Positions 23,797-31,534 of a DNA stretch of 33,825 nucleotides are shown here, one piece after another (the first letter of the stretch is position 1; each line of letters starts with the position of its first letter). The position numbers and the translations under genes were made by a program. The notes under the pieces were generated by a model, which was given only the letters and a program-made list of their open reading frames with translations, made no database searches and was not told the origin of the DNA. The stretch comes from Bifidobacterium breve (GTDB lineage Bacteria > Actinomycetota > Acidimicrobiia > Acidimicrobiales > Ilumatobacteraceae): NCBI GenBank assembly GCA_945886445.1, contig CAMCZG010000018.1, forward strand, positions 1 through 33,825, read 5' to 3'.

Positions 23797-24942
23797 ATGG
23801 CAGAAGATGTAGCAATTATCGGAATCGGAATGCACCCCTTTGGGCGCCACGAAAACACCGGAATGGAAATGGGCGCTTATGCCGCTCGTGCCGCGATGAA
23901 AGACGCTGGTTGCGACTGGAGCGATGTGAACTACGCCTTTGGTGGTTCAGCATCTGCTGGAAACGCCGACAGCATGGTGTCAACCCTGGGCCTTACTGGC
24001 TTGCCTTTTATCAACGTTGCTAACGGTTGTGCAACCGGTGGTAGCGCACTCATCAGCGCATACAACGCCATCAACGCAGGTGCTGCAGATGTATGTATGG
24101 CTATTGGTTTCGACAAGCATGAAAAAGGAGCTTTTGCTCCCGACCCTGCAAGTCATGGGGTAGGGCAGTGGTACGGCGATACCGGCCTCATGCTCACCAC
24201 CCAATTTTTTGGTATGAAGATTCAGCGCTACATGCATCAATTCGGCATTTCTGAATCAACACTTGCAAAAGTTGCAGTGAAGAACTTTCATAACGGCTCA
24301 CTGAACGAAAATGCATGGCGTCGTAAGCCACTGACCGAAGAGGAAGTATTGAACTCCCTCATGTTGTCAAACCCTTTAACGCAGTACATGTTCTGCTCGC
24401 CGGGTGAAGGCGCCGTTGCCTTGGTGCTCGCTCGCGGTGACATTGCCAAGAAGTTCCAGACAAAGCCTGTGTACTTGCGTTCAGCAGTATTGCGCAGTCG
24501 TCCGTTTGGCAGCTTTGAAGTGTTCAACTCGTGGTTGTCTCCTGATCGCGGCAACAGCCCATCAGTGGGTGCAGCAGCAGCAGCATTCAAAATGGCTGGA
24601 ATGGGACCAAGCGATATGGATATCGTGCAGGTTCAAGACACCGAGAGTGGTGCAGAAATTATGCACATGGCTGAATGTGGTTTCTGTGAAGACGGCGAAC
24701 AAGAAGACCTCATCCAGAGTGGTGCTACCAATCTCGACGGTCGCTTGCCCATCAACACCGATGGTGGTTGCCTAGCTAACGGTGAGCCCATTGGTGCATC
24801 TGGTCTACGTCAGGTGTATGAAAGTGCTTTGCAGTTGCGCGGCGATGCTGGAACACACCAGGTGCCAAAGCCCATTAAGACTGCTTTCACTCATGTGTAT
24901 GGTGCCCCTGGCATCAGCGCATGCACCGTGTTGTCGAACTAA
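23797..24942 (+). CDS. Ltp/SCP-x-type thiolase-like protein with altered active-site residues
   Basis: This 381-residue thiolase fold protein keeps the nucleophilic Cys78 in NGCATGG. The GHP motif of classic thiolases reads GEP (Glu330), and the HDCF-type or Tyr position in the middle reads Gln280-Asp281. The C-terminal CxG segment is replaced by THVYGAPG. These changes resemble Ltp/aldolase-type lipid-transfer proteins, in which partner DUF35 proteins support retro-aldol C-C cleavage of side-chain CoA esters. The ATG at 23797 has GAAAGG 7 nt upstream; the in-frame start at 23782 lacks a good site. With the upstream DUF35 gene it closes the operon. Reaction: probably C-C bond cleavage or condensation, not certain. 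Confidence 0.85.
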   Translation: MAEDVAIIGIGMHPFGRHENTGMEMGAYAARAAMKDAGCDWSDVNYAFGGSASAGNADSMVSTLGLTGLPFINVANGCATGGSALISAYNAINAGAADVCMAIGFDKHEKGAFAPDPASHGVGQWYGDTGLMLTTQFFGMKIQRYMHQFGISESTLAKVAVKNFHNGSLNENAWRRKPLTEEEVLNSLMLSNPLTQYMFCSPGEGAVALVLARGDIAKKFQTKPVYLRSAVLRSRPFGSFEVFNSWLSPDRGNSPSVGAAAAAFKMAGMGPSDMDIVQVQDTESGAEIMHMAECGFCEDGEQEDLIQSGATNLDGRLPINTDGGCLANGEPIGASGLRQVYESALQLRGDAGTHQVPKPIKTAFTHVYGAPGISACTVLSN

Positions 24943-24946
24943 ACAG

Positions 24947-25831
24947 TTAAGCAGTCAAAACTCGCGAGCGTTGTGCTCTGCGAGCAGTATCGGTTGCAAG
25001 TACAGCAAGTGCAACCCAAATGAGGCTGAACCCAACTATTCGCGTTGCATCGAGTTCTTCGTGATACGCCAACCATCCGAGTAAAAAATTGATGGTGGGT
25101 ACGGAGTATTGCAGTGGGCCCAGAACAGTGAGCGGTACGTGTTGTGCTGCGTAACCAAAAATCCATAGTGGAATAACGGTAATGACGCCGGTACCGGCAA
25201 TGAGCACCCATTGCCAGGTTGATGCATTATGAATTGCACTGTCGCTGTTGCCGCCTTGAGCGATCATCAGAACAATTGCGGGCAAAAAGAGAAACATCAT
25301 CTCGCCAGACAAGCTTTCAATTGACTTCAGCGGAATTTGTTTTTTGAGCAACCCGTAAAGCGACCATGAGCCTGCAATGAGCAAGGCGAGATACGGCACA
25401 CGCCCGTAGCCCACAGTGAGAATTGCAATGGCGGCAACAGCTAATGAGATGGTGACTTTTTGTGCGGTGTTGAGTTTCTCTTTCAAGACCGCCACACCAA
25501 GCCACATGGTGCACAGCGGAGCCATGAAGTATCCAAGCGCAGTTTCAATGACGTGGTCGTGAGCAACGGCCCAGACGTAGGAACTCCAGTTCACGGTGAC
25601 CAAAATGCTGGCGGCGAAAAGGCGCCAACCCATTTCCTTCGAACGCATGGCAGTAGCGATGATGCGTAGGCGCTTGTGCCAAATGACTAATGGTGCAAGT
25701 ACGCAGAAGCTGGCAAAAATGCGCCAGCCAATGAGTTCAAAGGGCGGAAACCCGTGAAGGTTTTTCCAGTAAATGGTGAGTAGGCCCCACATCACATATG
25801 CGCTCACACCGGCGATGAGGCCAGAGCGCAT
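24947..25831 (-). CDS. RarD-like EamA/DMT-family transporter
   Basis: This 294-residue membrane protein has ten hydrophobic segments. It carries the RarD/EamA pattern: GVSAYVMWGLLTIYWKNL at the start, ELIGWRIFASF, VNWSSYVWAVAHDHVIETALGYFMAPL, and in the second half PLTVLGPLQYSVPTINFLLGW. RarD proteins are inner-membrane drug/metabolite exporters or importers; the substrate here is unknown. It lies 17 bp after the nitroreductase gene on the same strand, so it is probably the second gene of that operon and relies on its promoter. Its stop is 4 bp from the opposed thiolase stop. Confidence 0.88.
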   Translation of the reverse strand: MRSGLIAGVSAYVMWGLLTIYWKNLHGFPPFELIGWRIFASFCVLAPLVIWHKRLRIIATAMRSKEMGWRLFAASILVTVNWSSYVWAVAHDHVIETALGYFMAPLCTMWLGVAVLKEKLNTAQKVTISLAVAAIAILTVGYGRVPYLALLIAGSWSLYGLLKKQIPLKSIESLSGEMMFLFLPAIVLMIAQGGNSDSAIHNASTWQWVLIAGTGVITVIPLWIFGYAAQHVPLTVLGPLQYSVPTINFLLGWLAYHEELDATRIVGFSLIWVALAVLATDTARRAQRSRVLTA

Positions 25832-25848
25832 ACGCGGGTCGGGGGAAC

Positions 25849-26505
25849 TCAGAGTGTCGACTTCCAGCTGTTGAAGTAAGTGATTTCTTCTGCAGGGCGG
25901 CGCTTGCCCACTTTGAAATCTTCACCGGTGTAATACGCAACAGGAATAAGTGCGAGTTGCGTAACAGTGTCGGGCAAGCCGAGCAACTGTGCTGCTTCTT
26001 GTTCATACTTCAAGTGCAAGGTGGTGTAGGCCGTGCCAAGCCCACGTGAGCGTGCAGCCAGCATGAAACTCCATACAGCGGGAAGCAGAGAACCGTAGTA
26101 GCCAGTTTGAGCATGAACATCAGAATTGGTGGGAAGGCGGTCGAGCCCAATGGGAATAAGAAGTGCAGGAACTTTCTCGAGAATGTTTGCGAGGTAGTCG
26201 GCTGAGTCCATAATTCCGTCGGCGTCGGTGCGGCCTTTTTTCTCTACCTGGTTGCGCTGCATCTCGATGTAAGGGAGGTACGCCTTGCGGTACAGATCGG
26301 CCAAGCCCATCTTCAGGTCGGGGTCGTCAACCACCATCCAACGCCACTTTTGCAAGTTTGAGCCGGCTGGAGCCTGTGTCGCCAAGCGCACGCAGTCGAC
26401 GATCAGCTCCCGCGGAACGGGTCGGGTGAGGTCGAGGCGCTTGCGTACGGCCCGAGTTGTGGAAAGGAGGTGGTCTGTCTGGTCCAAATTGAAGGTAAAT
26501 CCCAT
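25849..26505 (-). CDS. Nitroreductase-family flavoprotein
   Basis: This 218-residue protein carries the FMN-binding pattern of nitroreductases. TTRAVRKRLDLTRPVPRELI comes at the N-terminus, with an Arg-x-x-Arg-Lys-Arg cluster for the phosphate. LATQAPAGSNLQKWRWMVVDD follows, then an AARSRGLGTAYTTLHL segment and LLGLPDTV. Family members reduce nitro groups, quinones or enoates with NAD(P)H; some are dehalogenases or F420-linked. The ATG at 26505 is chosen because TAGTCT sits 7 nt upstream; longer in-frame starts would run through the divergent promoter. It probably heads an operon with the RarD-like gene. Confidence 0.88.
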   Translation of the reverse strand: MGFTFNLDQTDHLLSTTRAVRKRLDLTRPVPRELIVDCVRLATQAPAGSNLQKWRWMVVDDPDLKMGLADLYRKAYLPYIEMQRNQVEKKGRTDADGIMDSADYLANILEKVPALLIPIGLDRLPTNSDVHAQTGYYGSLLPAVWSFMLAARSRGLGTAYTTLHLKYEQEAAQLLGLPDTVTQLALIPVAYYTGEDFKVGKRRPAEEITYFNSWKSTL

Positions 26506-26518
26506 AAGATTTAGACTA
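26489..26518. promoter_or_regulatory. Divergent promoter with symmetric -10 TAGACTA (nitroreductase / acyl-CoA mutase)
   Basis: TAGACTA at 26512-26518 reads TAGACT on the + strand and TAGTCT on the - strand, so each gene gets a TAnnnT hexamer from the same bases. On + there is TTGAAG (26489-26494) with an exact 17-nt spacer, inside the nitroreductase reading frame, and a leader of about 50 nt to the mutase ATG. On - the ATG lies 7 nt downstream (leaderless). No good -35 is seen for -. Confidence 0.6.
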
Positions 26519-26573
26519 GTGGTCATCGCCCTTGGGGTTGATGCCAGAACGATTCTCGAATGAAGGACCCCAC

Positions 26574-28223
26574 ATGACTGATGCCAAGAAAATCTCACCG
26601 CGCCAAGAATGGAGCGAGGCCTTTGAGGCGTCGAAATTGCGTGAGGGCGAATACACCACCATGTCGGGTATTCCTATAAAGCCTGTGTACGGGCCAGAAG
26701 ATGCCGAGCACCCTGGCGTGTACCCATACACACGTGGGCCATACGCCTCCATGTATCGCTCGAAGTTGTGGACCATGCGCATGTTCGCTGGCTTTGGTAC
26801 TGCCGAAGACACCAACTGGCGCTTTAAAGAAATTATTAAGTCGGGTGGCGACGGACTCTCGACCGCATTCGACATGCCCACATTGTTGGGTCTCGACTCC
26901 GACGATGAAATGTCGGAAGGTGAAGTGGGTCGTTGTGGTGTAGCCATTGACACCTTGTCCGACATGGAAGACCTCTACTCGGGTATCGATCTTTCACAGA
27001 TCACTACGTCAATGACCATTAATTCTCCAGCTGCCGTTATTTTTGCCATGTTCATTGCGCAGGCAGAAAAAGCTGGAGTGAATCGTGCCCGCGTTGGCGG
27101 CACCTTGCAGAACGACATCTTGAAGGAATACCAAGCACAAAAAGAATTTGTGTTCCCTCCACGTCAGAGCATGCGTTTGGTGCGAGACACCATTGCGTTT
27201 ACCGCCGAGGAAATGCCGAAGTGGCACTCCATTTCAATTTCGGGTTACCACATTCGCGAAGCGGGCTCTACTGCCGCTGAGGAATTGGCATTTACTATTG
27301 CCAACGGTTTTGCATACGTAGAACTTGCGTTGCAGGCTGGCTTGCCCATCGACTCATTCGCACCACGTTTGTCGTTTTTCTTCAACGCACACATTGACTT
27401 CTTCGAAGAAATTGCGAAGTACCGTGCTGCTCGTCGCATTTGGGCACGTTGGTTGAAAGAGCGTTACGGAGCCAAGCTCGACCGCTCCATGCAATTGCGT
27501 TTCCATACGCAAACTGCAGGTGTGTCACTTACTGCTCAGCAGCCAGAAGTCAACATTGTGCGTACGGCAATTGAAGCTCTCGCTGGTGTTTTGGGTGGTA
27601 CACAGAGCCTGCACACCAACTCAATGGACGAAGCACTTGCTTTGCCTACCGAGAAGACCGCACGTATTGCATTGCGCACACAGCAAGTCATTGCCTTTGA
27701 AACCAACGTCACTCACGTGGCCGACCCGCTCGGTGGTTCATGGTTCGTTGAAGAACTTACCGATGAAATGGAACGTCAGGCAGAAGAGATTTTTGCTCAC
27801 CTCGACAAACTTGGAGAAGGTTCCATCTTGGAAGGTTGTATTCGCGGAATCGAAGAAAACTGGTTCCAGGGTCGCATTGCCGACTCGGCATATGAACTTG
27901 AGCGTGCTTTTAACCAAGGGCGTCGCACCATTGTTGGCGTGAGCAAATTTAAAGAAGGCAACGAAGACGACAGCCTCGACATTTTGCAAATCACCAACGA
28001 AGATGAGGCTCGTCAGCTGAAGCGTCTCGACGTTGTGAAGCACGACCGTAACCAGACCGCAGTCGATGCTGTCTTGGCAAAGTTGGCAAAAGAAGCAGCC
28101 GATCCGTCGGTCAATCTCATGCCGACTCTCATTGAGGCTTCAAAGGCGTATGCAACTTTGGGCGAAATGATGAGCACCATGGCGAACGTGTTCGGGCGCC
28201 ATGTTGAAGTGCCAACTATCTAA
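26574..28223 (+). CDS. Acyl-CoA mutase large subunit (methylmalonyl/isobutyryl-CoA mutase-like, no B12 domain)
   Basis: This 549-residue protein is the (beta/alpha)8 substrate-binding part of B12-dependent acyl-CoA mutases: YTRGPYASMYRSKLWTMRMF, GFGTAEDTNWRF, GLSTAFDMPTLLGLDSDD, VGGTLQNDILKEY, SISISGYHIREAG and a late TNVTHVADPLGGSWFVE. Length and lack of a C-terminal cobalamin-binding (DxHxxG) domain mean that it needs a separate small subunit, which is not in the window. It could be methylmalonyl-, isobutyryl-, hydroxyisobutyryl- or ethylmalonyl-CoA mutase; I could not assign specificity residues reliably. AAGGA lies 7 nt before the chosen ATG (26574), preferred over 26532. The APH-like gene follows 59 bp later. 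Confidence 0.93.
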   Translation: MTDAKKISPRQEWSEAFEASKLREGEYTTMSGIPIKPVYGPEDAEHPGVYPYTRGPYASMYRSKLWTMRMFAGFGTAEDTNWRFKEIIKSGGDGLSTAFDMPTLLGLDSDDEMSEGEVGRCGVAIDTLSDMEDLYSGIDLSQITTSMTINSPAAVIFAMFIAQAEKAGVNRARVGGTLQNDILKEYQAQKEFVFPPRQSMRLVRDTIAFTAEEMPKWHSISISGYHIREAGSTAAEELAFTIANGFAYVELALQAGLPIDSFAPRLSFFFNAHIDFFEEIAKYRAARRIWARWLKERYGAKLDRSMQLRFHTQTAGVSLTAQQPEVNIVRTAIEALAGVLGGTQSLHTNSMDEALALPTEKTARIALRTQQVIAFETNVTHVADPLGGSWFVEELTDEMERQAEEIFAHLDKLGEGSILEGCIRGIEENWFQGRIADSAYELERAFNQGRRTIVGVSKFKEGNEDDSLDILQITNEDEARQLKRLDVVKHDRNQTAVDAVLAKLAKEAADPSVNLMPTLIEASKAYATLGEMMSTMANVFGRHVEVPTI

Positions 28224-28282
28224 GAGGGTAATGACCGCACCAACTTGGTGTTGACAAAGCCACAGTATCGATTGGGGGAATC

Positions 28283-29332
28283 GTGCGTCATTTAGAGGAA
28301 ATGCCACAACGGGTACAGGCCTTTTTTGAAAAGGTAGAGCCAACGTGGAAAAACGTCTCTGTTCAGAAGTATGAAGTGATGACGGGTGGCTATAGCCGCT
28401 TGTTAGCCCGGGCAGATATAGCGCACGATGGCATTGTTTCTACTTTTGTATTACGTGGCGACCCACCAGCCGACAAAAGTTTGTTGTACACAAGCCGAGT
28501 GCAAGAGTATGAACTTTTGCGCATTGTTGGTGATGCCGGTGTGCGTACTCCTCATGCAGTGCATTTCGATGCAACGGGCGAAGACCTCGGCACCTTGGCA
28601 ATTGTGATGGACTTTTCACATTCCATGTCGTTTCTGCCGTACGTTGCTGCAGGGAATTCCATTGAAGGTTTGAATATTCGCCTAGCGGAAGCAATTGCTT
28701 CGTATCAGAGCATTCCTATTAGTGCTTTGCCAGCGAGCATGGAACGCCCAGCAAGCTGGGATGCTTACATGACCAAGCGCATTAACTCGTGGCGCGAAGC
28801 AAGCAATAACCATGTGGAGTCACTTCCTGTGTTTCATTATGTTGCTGAGTGGCTCGATGCGCATCGCCCGCCGCCAGCACCGTTAGTGCTGATGCACGGC
28901 GACTTCCAGTGCGCCAACGTAATGGTGACTGCCGATGGGCATATTGAAGTCATCGACTGGGAACTTGCCGGCATTGGCGACCCACGTGAAGACATTGGGT
29001 ATTTCAAAGCGGTGTCGCAAGCTTCACCACCAGACCTTTTGGGCGACGACGGCATTGAAGGGTTCTGTGCTCGTTACTGCGAACTCACGGGTCTCAACGA
29101 ACTGCAAGTGAACCCAGCAACTGTTGCGTATTTCTTGGTGCTGGGTGTGGTGGGTACCGTAGAGCAGTTGATGAAGGGTGGTGCTGCTTGGGCAAAGGGC
29201 GAAAATCATTTGTTCAACTCGGTGTTCAACTTGAGTTCGGTGCTCTTTGGTCAAAGTATGTGGCTCGATTTCCTGGGGCAACTCTCTGAGCCGTTGAAAA
29301 AAATTGCTGCTGCAGCAAATGGAGGGAAGTAA
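28283..29332 (+). CDS. APH-like phosphotransferase (ACAD10/11-type kinase domain)
   Basis: This 349-residue kinase-fold protein has a nucleotide-binding N-lobe (TGGYSRLLARADIA) and the catalytic Brenner motif LMHGDFQCANVM with Asp207, followed by Asp225 in VIDWELAG for metal binding. The family name comes from aminoglycoside kinases. The acyl-CoA-associated subgroup (as in ACAD10/ACAD11) is proposed to phosphorylate 4-hydroxy-acyl-CoA in fatty-acid catabolism, which suits the neighbouring mutase. The start is GTG with GGGGGAA a few bases upstream. The DUF6285-like gene starts on the base after its stop, so the two are coupled. Substrate is inferred from context only. Confidence 0.85.
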   Translation: MRHLEEMPQRVQAFFEKVEPTWKNVSVQKYEVMTGGYSRLLARADIAHDGIVSTFVLRGDPPADKSLLYTSRVQEYELLRIVGDAGVRTPHAVHFDATGEDLGTLAIVMDFSHSMSFLPYVAAGNSIEGLNIRLAEAIASYQSIPISALPASMERPASWDAYMTKRINSWREASNNHVESLPVFHYVAEWLDAHRPPPAPLVLMHGDFQCANVMVTADGHIEVIDWELAGIGDPREDIGYFKAVSQASPPDLLGDDGIEGFCARYCELTGLNELQVNPATVAYFLVLGVVGTVEQLMKGGAAWAKGENHLFNSVFNLSSVLFGQSMWLDFLGQLSEPLKKIAAAANGGK

Positions 29333-29743
29333 ATGTTTTCACGACCAACAACCGAACAATTGCTCGCTGGTATTGCTGAAGAGTTGCGCACAGTAGTGGC
29401 AGGTGAAGTGCAAACCGAGACCACCAAAATTATGTTGCAGCAAATTGATCAAATTCTCATGGGCTGCTCTCGCCGTGCCGCACATGAAATTGCATGGGTG
29501 CATGAAGAGGCAGTAAAAATTGGTGCGCTGACTGGCAAGCCCATTGGCCAGCCAGCAAGTTTGCACTTAGAAGACGTGCTGGCGTGGTATCACGAGGTCA
29601 GTTCACTGCTTTCTAGTGAGGTGGGCGCAGCATTTCGCAGTGGCGACCAAGGCCGTATTGATGCTGTGAAAGAAGTGCTCGATGCTCGCTCGGCTATTGA
29701 AATGCAAGTTCTTGGTGCATTAGACCTTGTGGGTCGTGGCTAA
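29333..29743 (+). CDS. DUF6285-like small protein
   Basis: This 136-residue, largely helical soluble protein begins RPTTEQLLAGIAEELRTVV, the type of N-terminal helix seen in DUF6285 proteins that accompany ACAD-associated APH kinases. No catalytic motif is seen. It starts immediately after the APH stop and GGAGGG precedes the ATG inside the previous gene, so co-translation is likely. A role as a partner or stability factor of the kinase fits, but is not shown. Its stop overlaps the opposed NTF2-like gene's stop by 4 bp. The family assignment is moderate, from the N-terminus and context. Confidence 0.65.
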   Translation: MFSRPTTEQLLAGIAEELRTVVAGEVQTETTKIMLQQIDQILMGCSRRAAHEIAWVHEEAVKIGALTGKPIGQPASLHLEDVLAWYHEVSSLLSSEVGAAFRSGDQGRIDAVKEVLDARSAIEMQVLGALDLVGRG

Positions 29744-30231
29744 TAGCCAAGTGGAGTAGCGGTACCGCGGTCAATACTTCCGTGGCGAAATTTTGCCGAG
29801 TCAATGGGCATATGTGAGTCAATTGATTGGCTCGTGGTGTTCTCGTGCACGCAAATGCGCTCAATGATGCGCCATTCGCCGTTGCGATTTTCATATTGGT
29901 CGAGATAACGCCCAAACCAGGTATCGAGAAAGTCAACGCCATTGTCGGAGCGAAACACGTAAGTGACGTTGTATATTTCGCCCGAACCTTTGGTGCCGCT
30001 CACTTCGATGGCATGGTTCATGCAACAGTGCATGGTGGCGGTGAAGCGTTGGTGAGAGTCAATCACGCGGTCGCAAAATGCCATTGCATTTCCCACAAAG
30101 ACCCCGTGGTCGTCGGTGGCCTCTGGCCAATAAGCCGATTTCATGAGGTCGCCGTCGAGGCGGTCTACGCCGCGTGCGTACCTGGCCGCAACTTGTCGAA
30201 TGGCATCGTGGTCGGAAAGTGCTGCGCTCAT
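29740..30231 (-). CDS. NTF2-like/SnoaL-like domain protein
   Basis: This 163-residue protein shows an NTF2-like alpha+beta pattern: an N-terminal helix DHDAIRQVAARYARGVDRLD, a DGDLMKSAYWPEATDDHG segment (resembling dehydratase/oxygenase beta-subunit-like folds), TMHCCMNHAIEV and a long strand pair ending EWRIIERICVHE. Such proteins include SnoaL cyclases, scytalone-dehydratase-like enzymes and ring-hydroxylase small subunits; the His and Asp in the pocket make an enzymatic role possible but none can be named. The ATG at 30231 is chosen for its AGGGGGAAC ribosome binding site; an in-frame ATG at 30270 lies inside the -10 region. It shares a divergent promoter with the solute-binding gene. Confidence 0.75.
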   Translation of the reverse strand: MSAALSDHDAIRQVAARYARGVDRLDGDLMKSAYWPEATDDHGVFVGNAMAFCDRVIDSHQRFTATMHCCMNHAIEVSGTKGSGEIYNVTYVFRSDNGVDFLDTWFGRYLDQYENRNGEWRIIERICVHENTTSQSIDSHMPIDSAKFRHGSIDRGTATPLGY

Positions 30232-30269
30232 GTTCCCCCTAGAGAAAGTCCGCAATTCAGCGGTCGTCA

Positions 30270-30276
30270 TAGTGTA
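30270..30276. promoter_or_regulatory. Divergent symmetric -10 TAGTGTA (solute-binding protein / NTF2-like protein)
   Basis: TAGTGTA reads TAGTGT on + (8 nt before the GTG at 30284, leaderless) and TACACT on - (leader of about 30 nt with AGGGGGAAC before the ATG at 30231). Each strand therefore has a TAnnnT hexamer from the same bases, as at 26512-26518. No convincing -35 is visible on either side. Confidence 0.5.
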
Positions 30277-30283
30277 AACACGA

Positions 30284-31525
30284 GTGGTGAAATGTAAAAG
30301 ACCCAGAGCGCGAATCCATTGTCTAGTTGCTGTTCTGGCCGTCACGGCGTCGTGTGGGGCATCGAGCACTCCTGCATCCACCAGCACTTCGCCCTCCACA
30401 ACTGTGCAGCCCGTTGCATCTTCCACCACAAGCACAGTTCCTGCAGCGTCGGGGGAGCCCGTGGCATTAGGGGTGCTCACGCGCTCCTCGCAAGCCAGTG
30501 TGCTGCAAGAGATTGCGAAGTATGTGAATGTACAACGCAGAGGTGTAGGTGGTAGGCCACTAGCTCTGCTGGAATGCAAAGTTTCTCCAGAAAAAACACT
30601 GGGTGACTGTGTTGCAGAGTTTGCACAAAACAAGGTGTACGCCATTTTGGCTACCGATGAAGGGGTTGGAGATATTGGCGCAGCACTGGAAGAAGCGTCT
30701 GAAGATACCCCAGTGGTGGTAGCTAACCCTATTGGTGTGTCTGTGCTGGTCTCTCAAAAAATGACGGCCATCACGCCAGGAATGCCCGGGCTCATGCTGT
30801 CGTTGGCCATTGTGGCTGCGGGCGAATTCGCTGGTGAGAACAAAAGCATCAGCGTTGTTCATAGCGGCAGCGAAGAATCGAAATCAATTTTTGCATCAAT
30901 TGTGCGACCAGTACTGGTGAAGTCGGGGCTGCGCGTTGAAAATATTTCCGAAGTTGTTGTTCCTGACGATGCAACAAGTGAAGAGGTGGTGGAACTACTC
31001 ACTGATGCTGGGATCGATTCTTCAATGGTGATAGCCGACGTTGCAGGGGAAAGCTGTTCTGGTTTTGCAAACTGGGTGAACTCATTAACAACTAAGCCCG
31101 TTGTGCTCGCCACAGATGCATGTGCATTGCAGAACACAATAAGCGAAACGGAAAATTGGTTCGTCGCAAGATACGGGAATGATTTCACCAATGTTCGCGA
31201 TGCTGAATTTGGGTTGAAGAACTGGGTCTCGTCGTATCGTGAAGGTATTCGTGCTGCAGTGCTCGCATTGGTTGATCTTTTGAGTGAACGAACTGAACGC
31301 AATCTCAGCTTGGCCGAAGTGAAAGCAGGCTTGAATGCTTCTGTTAAAAATGTTCGAGGTTTTTCACAGTCTCCCCAATGTGCACTCGTGTTGTCATATG
31401 TTGCTTTGTGTACATCGCAGGTGGGGTTATCACAAGTAAAAAATGGTGATTTAGTAGATATACGCGGTGGTACAAAGGGAAATCCCATTGAACTATTCAC
31501 CGAGATACAGCCCTTGGGCAGTTAG
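30284..31525 (+). CDS. Substrate-binding lipoprotein (periplasmic-binding type I-like)
   Basis: This 413-residue protein has a basic N-terminus, a hydrophobic stretch and TASC (Cys24) as a weak lipobox. A Ser/Thr/Pro-rich linker to about residue 56 follows, then a Leu/Ile/Val-binding or receptor-ligand type fold. That fold shows VALGVLTRSSQAS, VYAILATDEG (first-lobe strand), SISVVHSGSEESKSIFASI and MVIADVAGESCSGFANWV in alternating Rossmann-like units. It probably binds a solute outside the membrane. No permease or ATPase gene is nearby, so the transporter is elsewhere or it is a sensor. Start: GTG at 30284 (8 nt after a -10) or the next codon, also GTG, at 30287. Confidence 0.75.
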   Translation: MVKCKRPRARIHCLVAVLAVTASCGASSTPASTSTSPSTTVQPVASSTTSTVPAASGEPVALGVLTRSSQASVLQEIAKYVNVQRRGVGGRPLALLECKVSPEKTLGDCVAEFAQNKVYAILATDEGVGDIGAALEEASEDTPVVVANPIGVSVLVSQKMTAITPGMPGLMLSLAIVAAGEFAGENKSISVVHSGSEESKSIFASIVRPVLVKSGLRVENISEVVVPDDATSEEVVELLTDAGIDSSMVIADVAGESCSGFANWVNSLTTKPVVLATDACALQNTISETENWFVARYGNDFTNVRDAEFGLKNWVSSYREGIRAAVLALVDLLSERTERNLSLAEVKAGLNASVKNVRGFSQSPQCALVLSYVALCTSQVGLSQVKNGDLVDIRGGTKGNPIELFTEIQPLGS

Positions 31526-31528
31526 CGT
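31523..31528 (+). promoter_or_regulatory. -10 box TAGCGT overlapping the upstream stop; sets pgi start
   Basis: TAGCGT includes the TAG stop of the solute-binding gene (31523-31525). It is directly followed by one ATG (31529) and, 6 nt on, by another in-frame ATG (31535). The 6-nt spacing seen for other leaderless genes here favours 31535. Confidence 0.45.
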
Positions 31529-31534
31529 ATGGGT

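Noticed and set aside
28251-28271. TTGACA followed by TATCGA before the APH-like gene
   Set aside because: The gap between the hexamers is only 9 nt, too short for a normal promoter, and the gene is likely co-transcribed with the mutase.
30859-31500. Minus-strand open frame of 213 codons over the solute-binding gene
   Set aside because: Ser/Thr-rich shadow of the opposite strand with no independent start signal.
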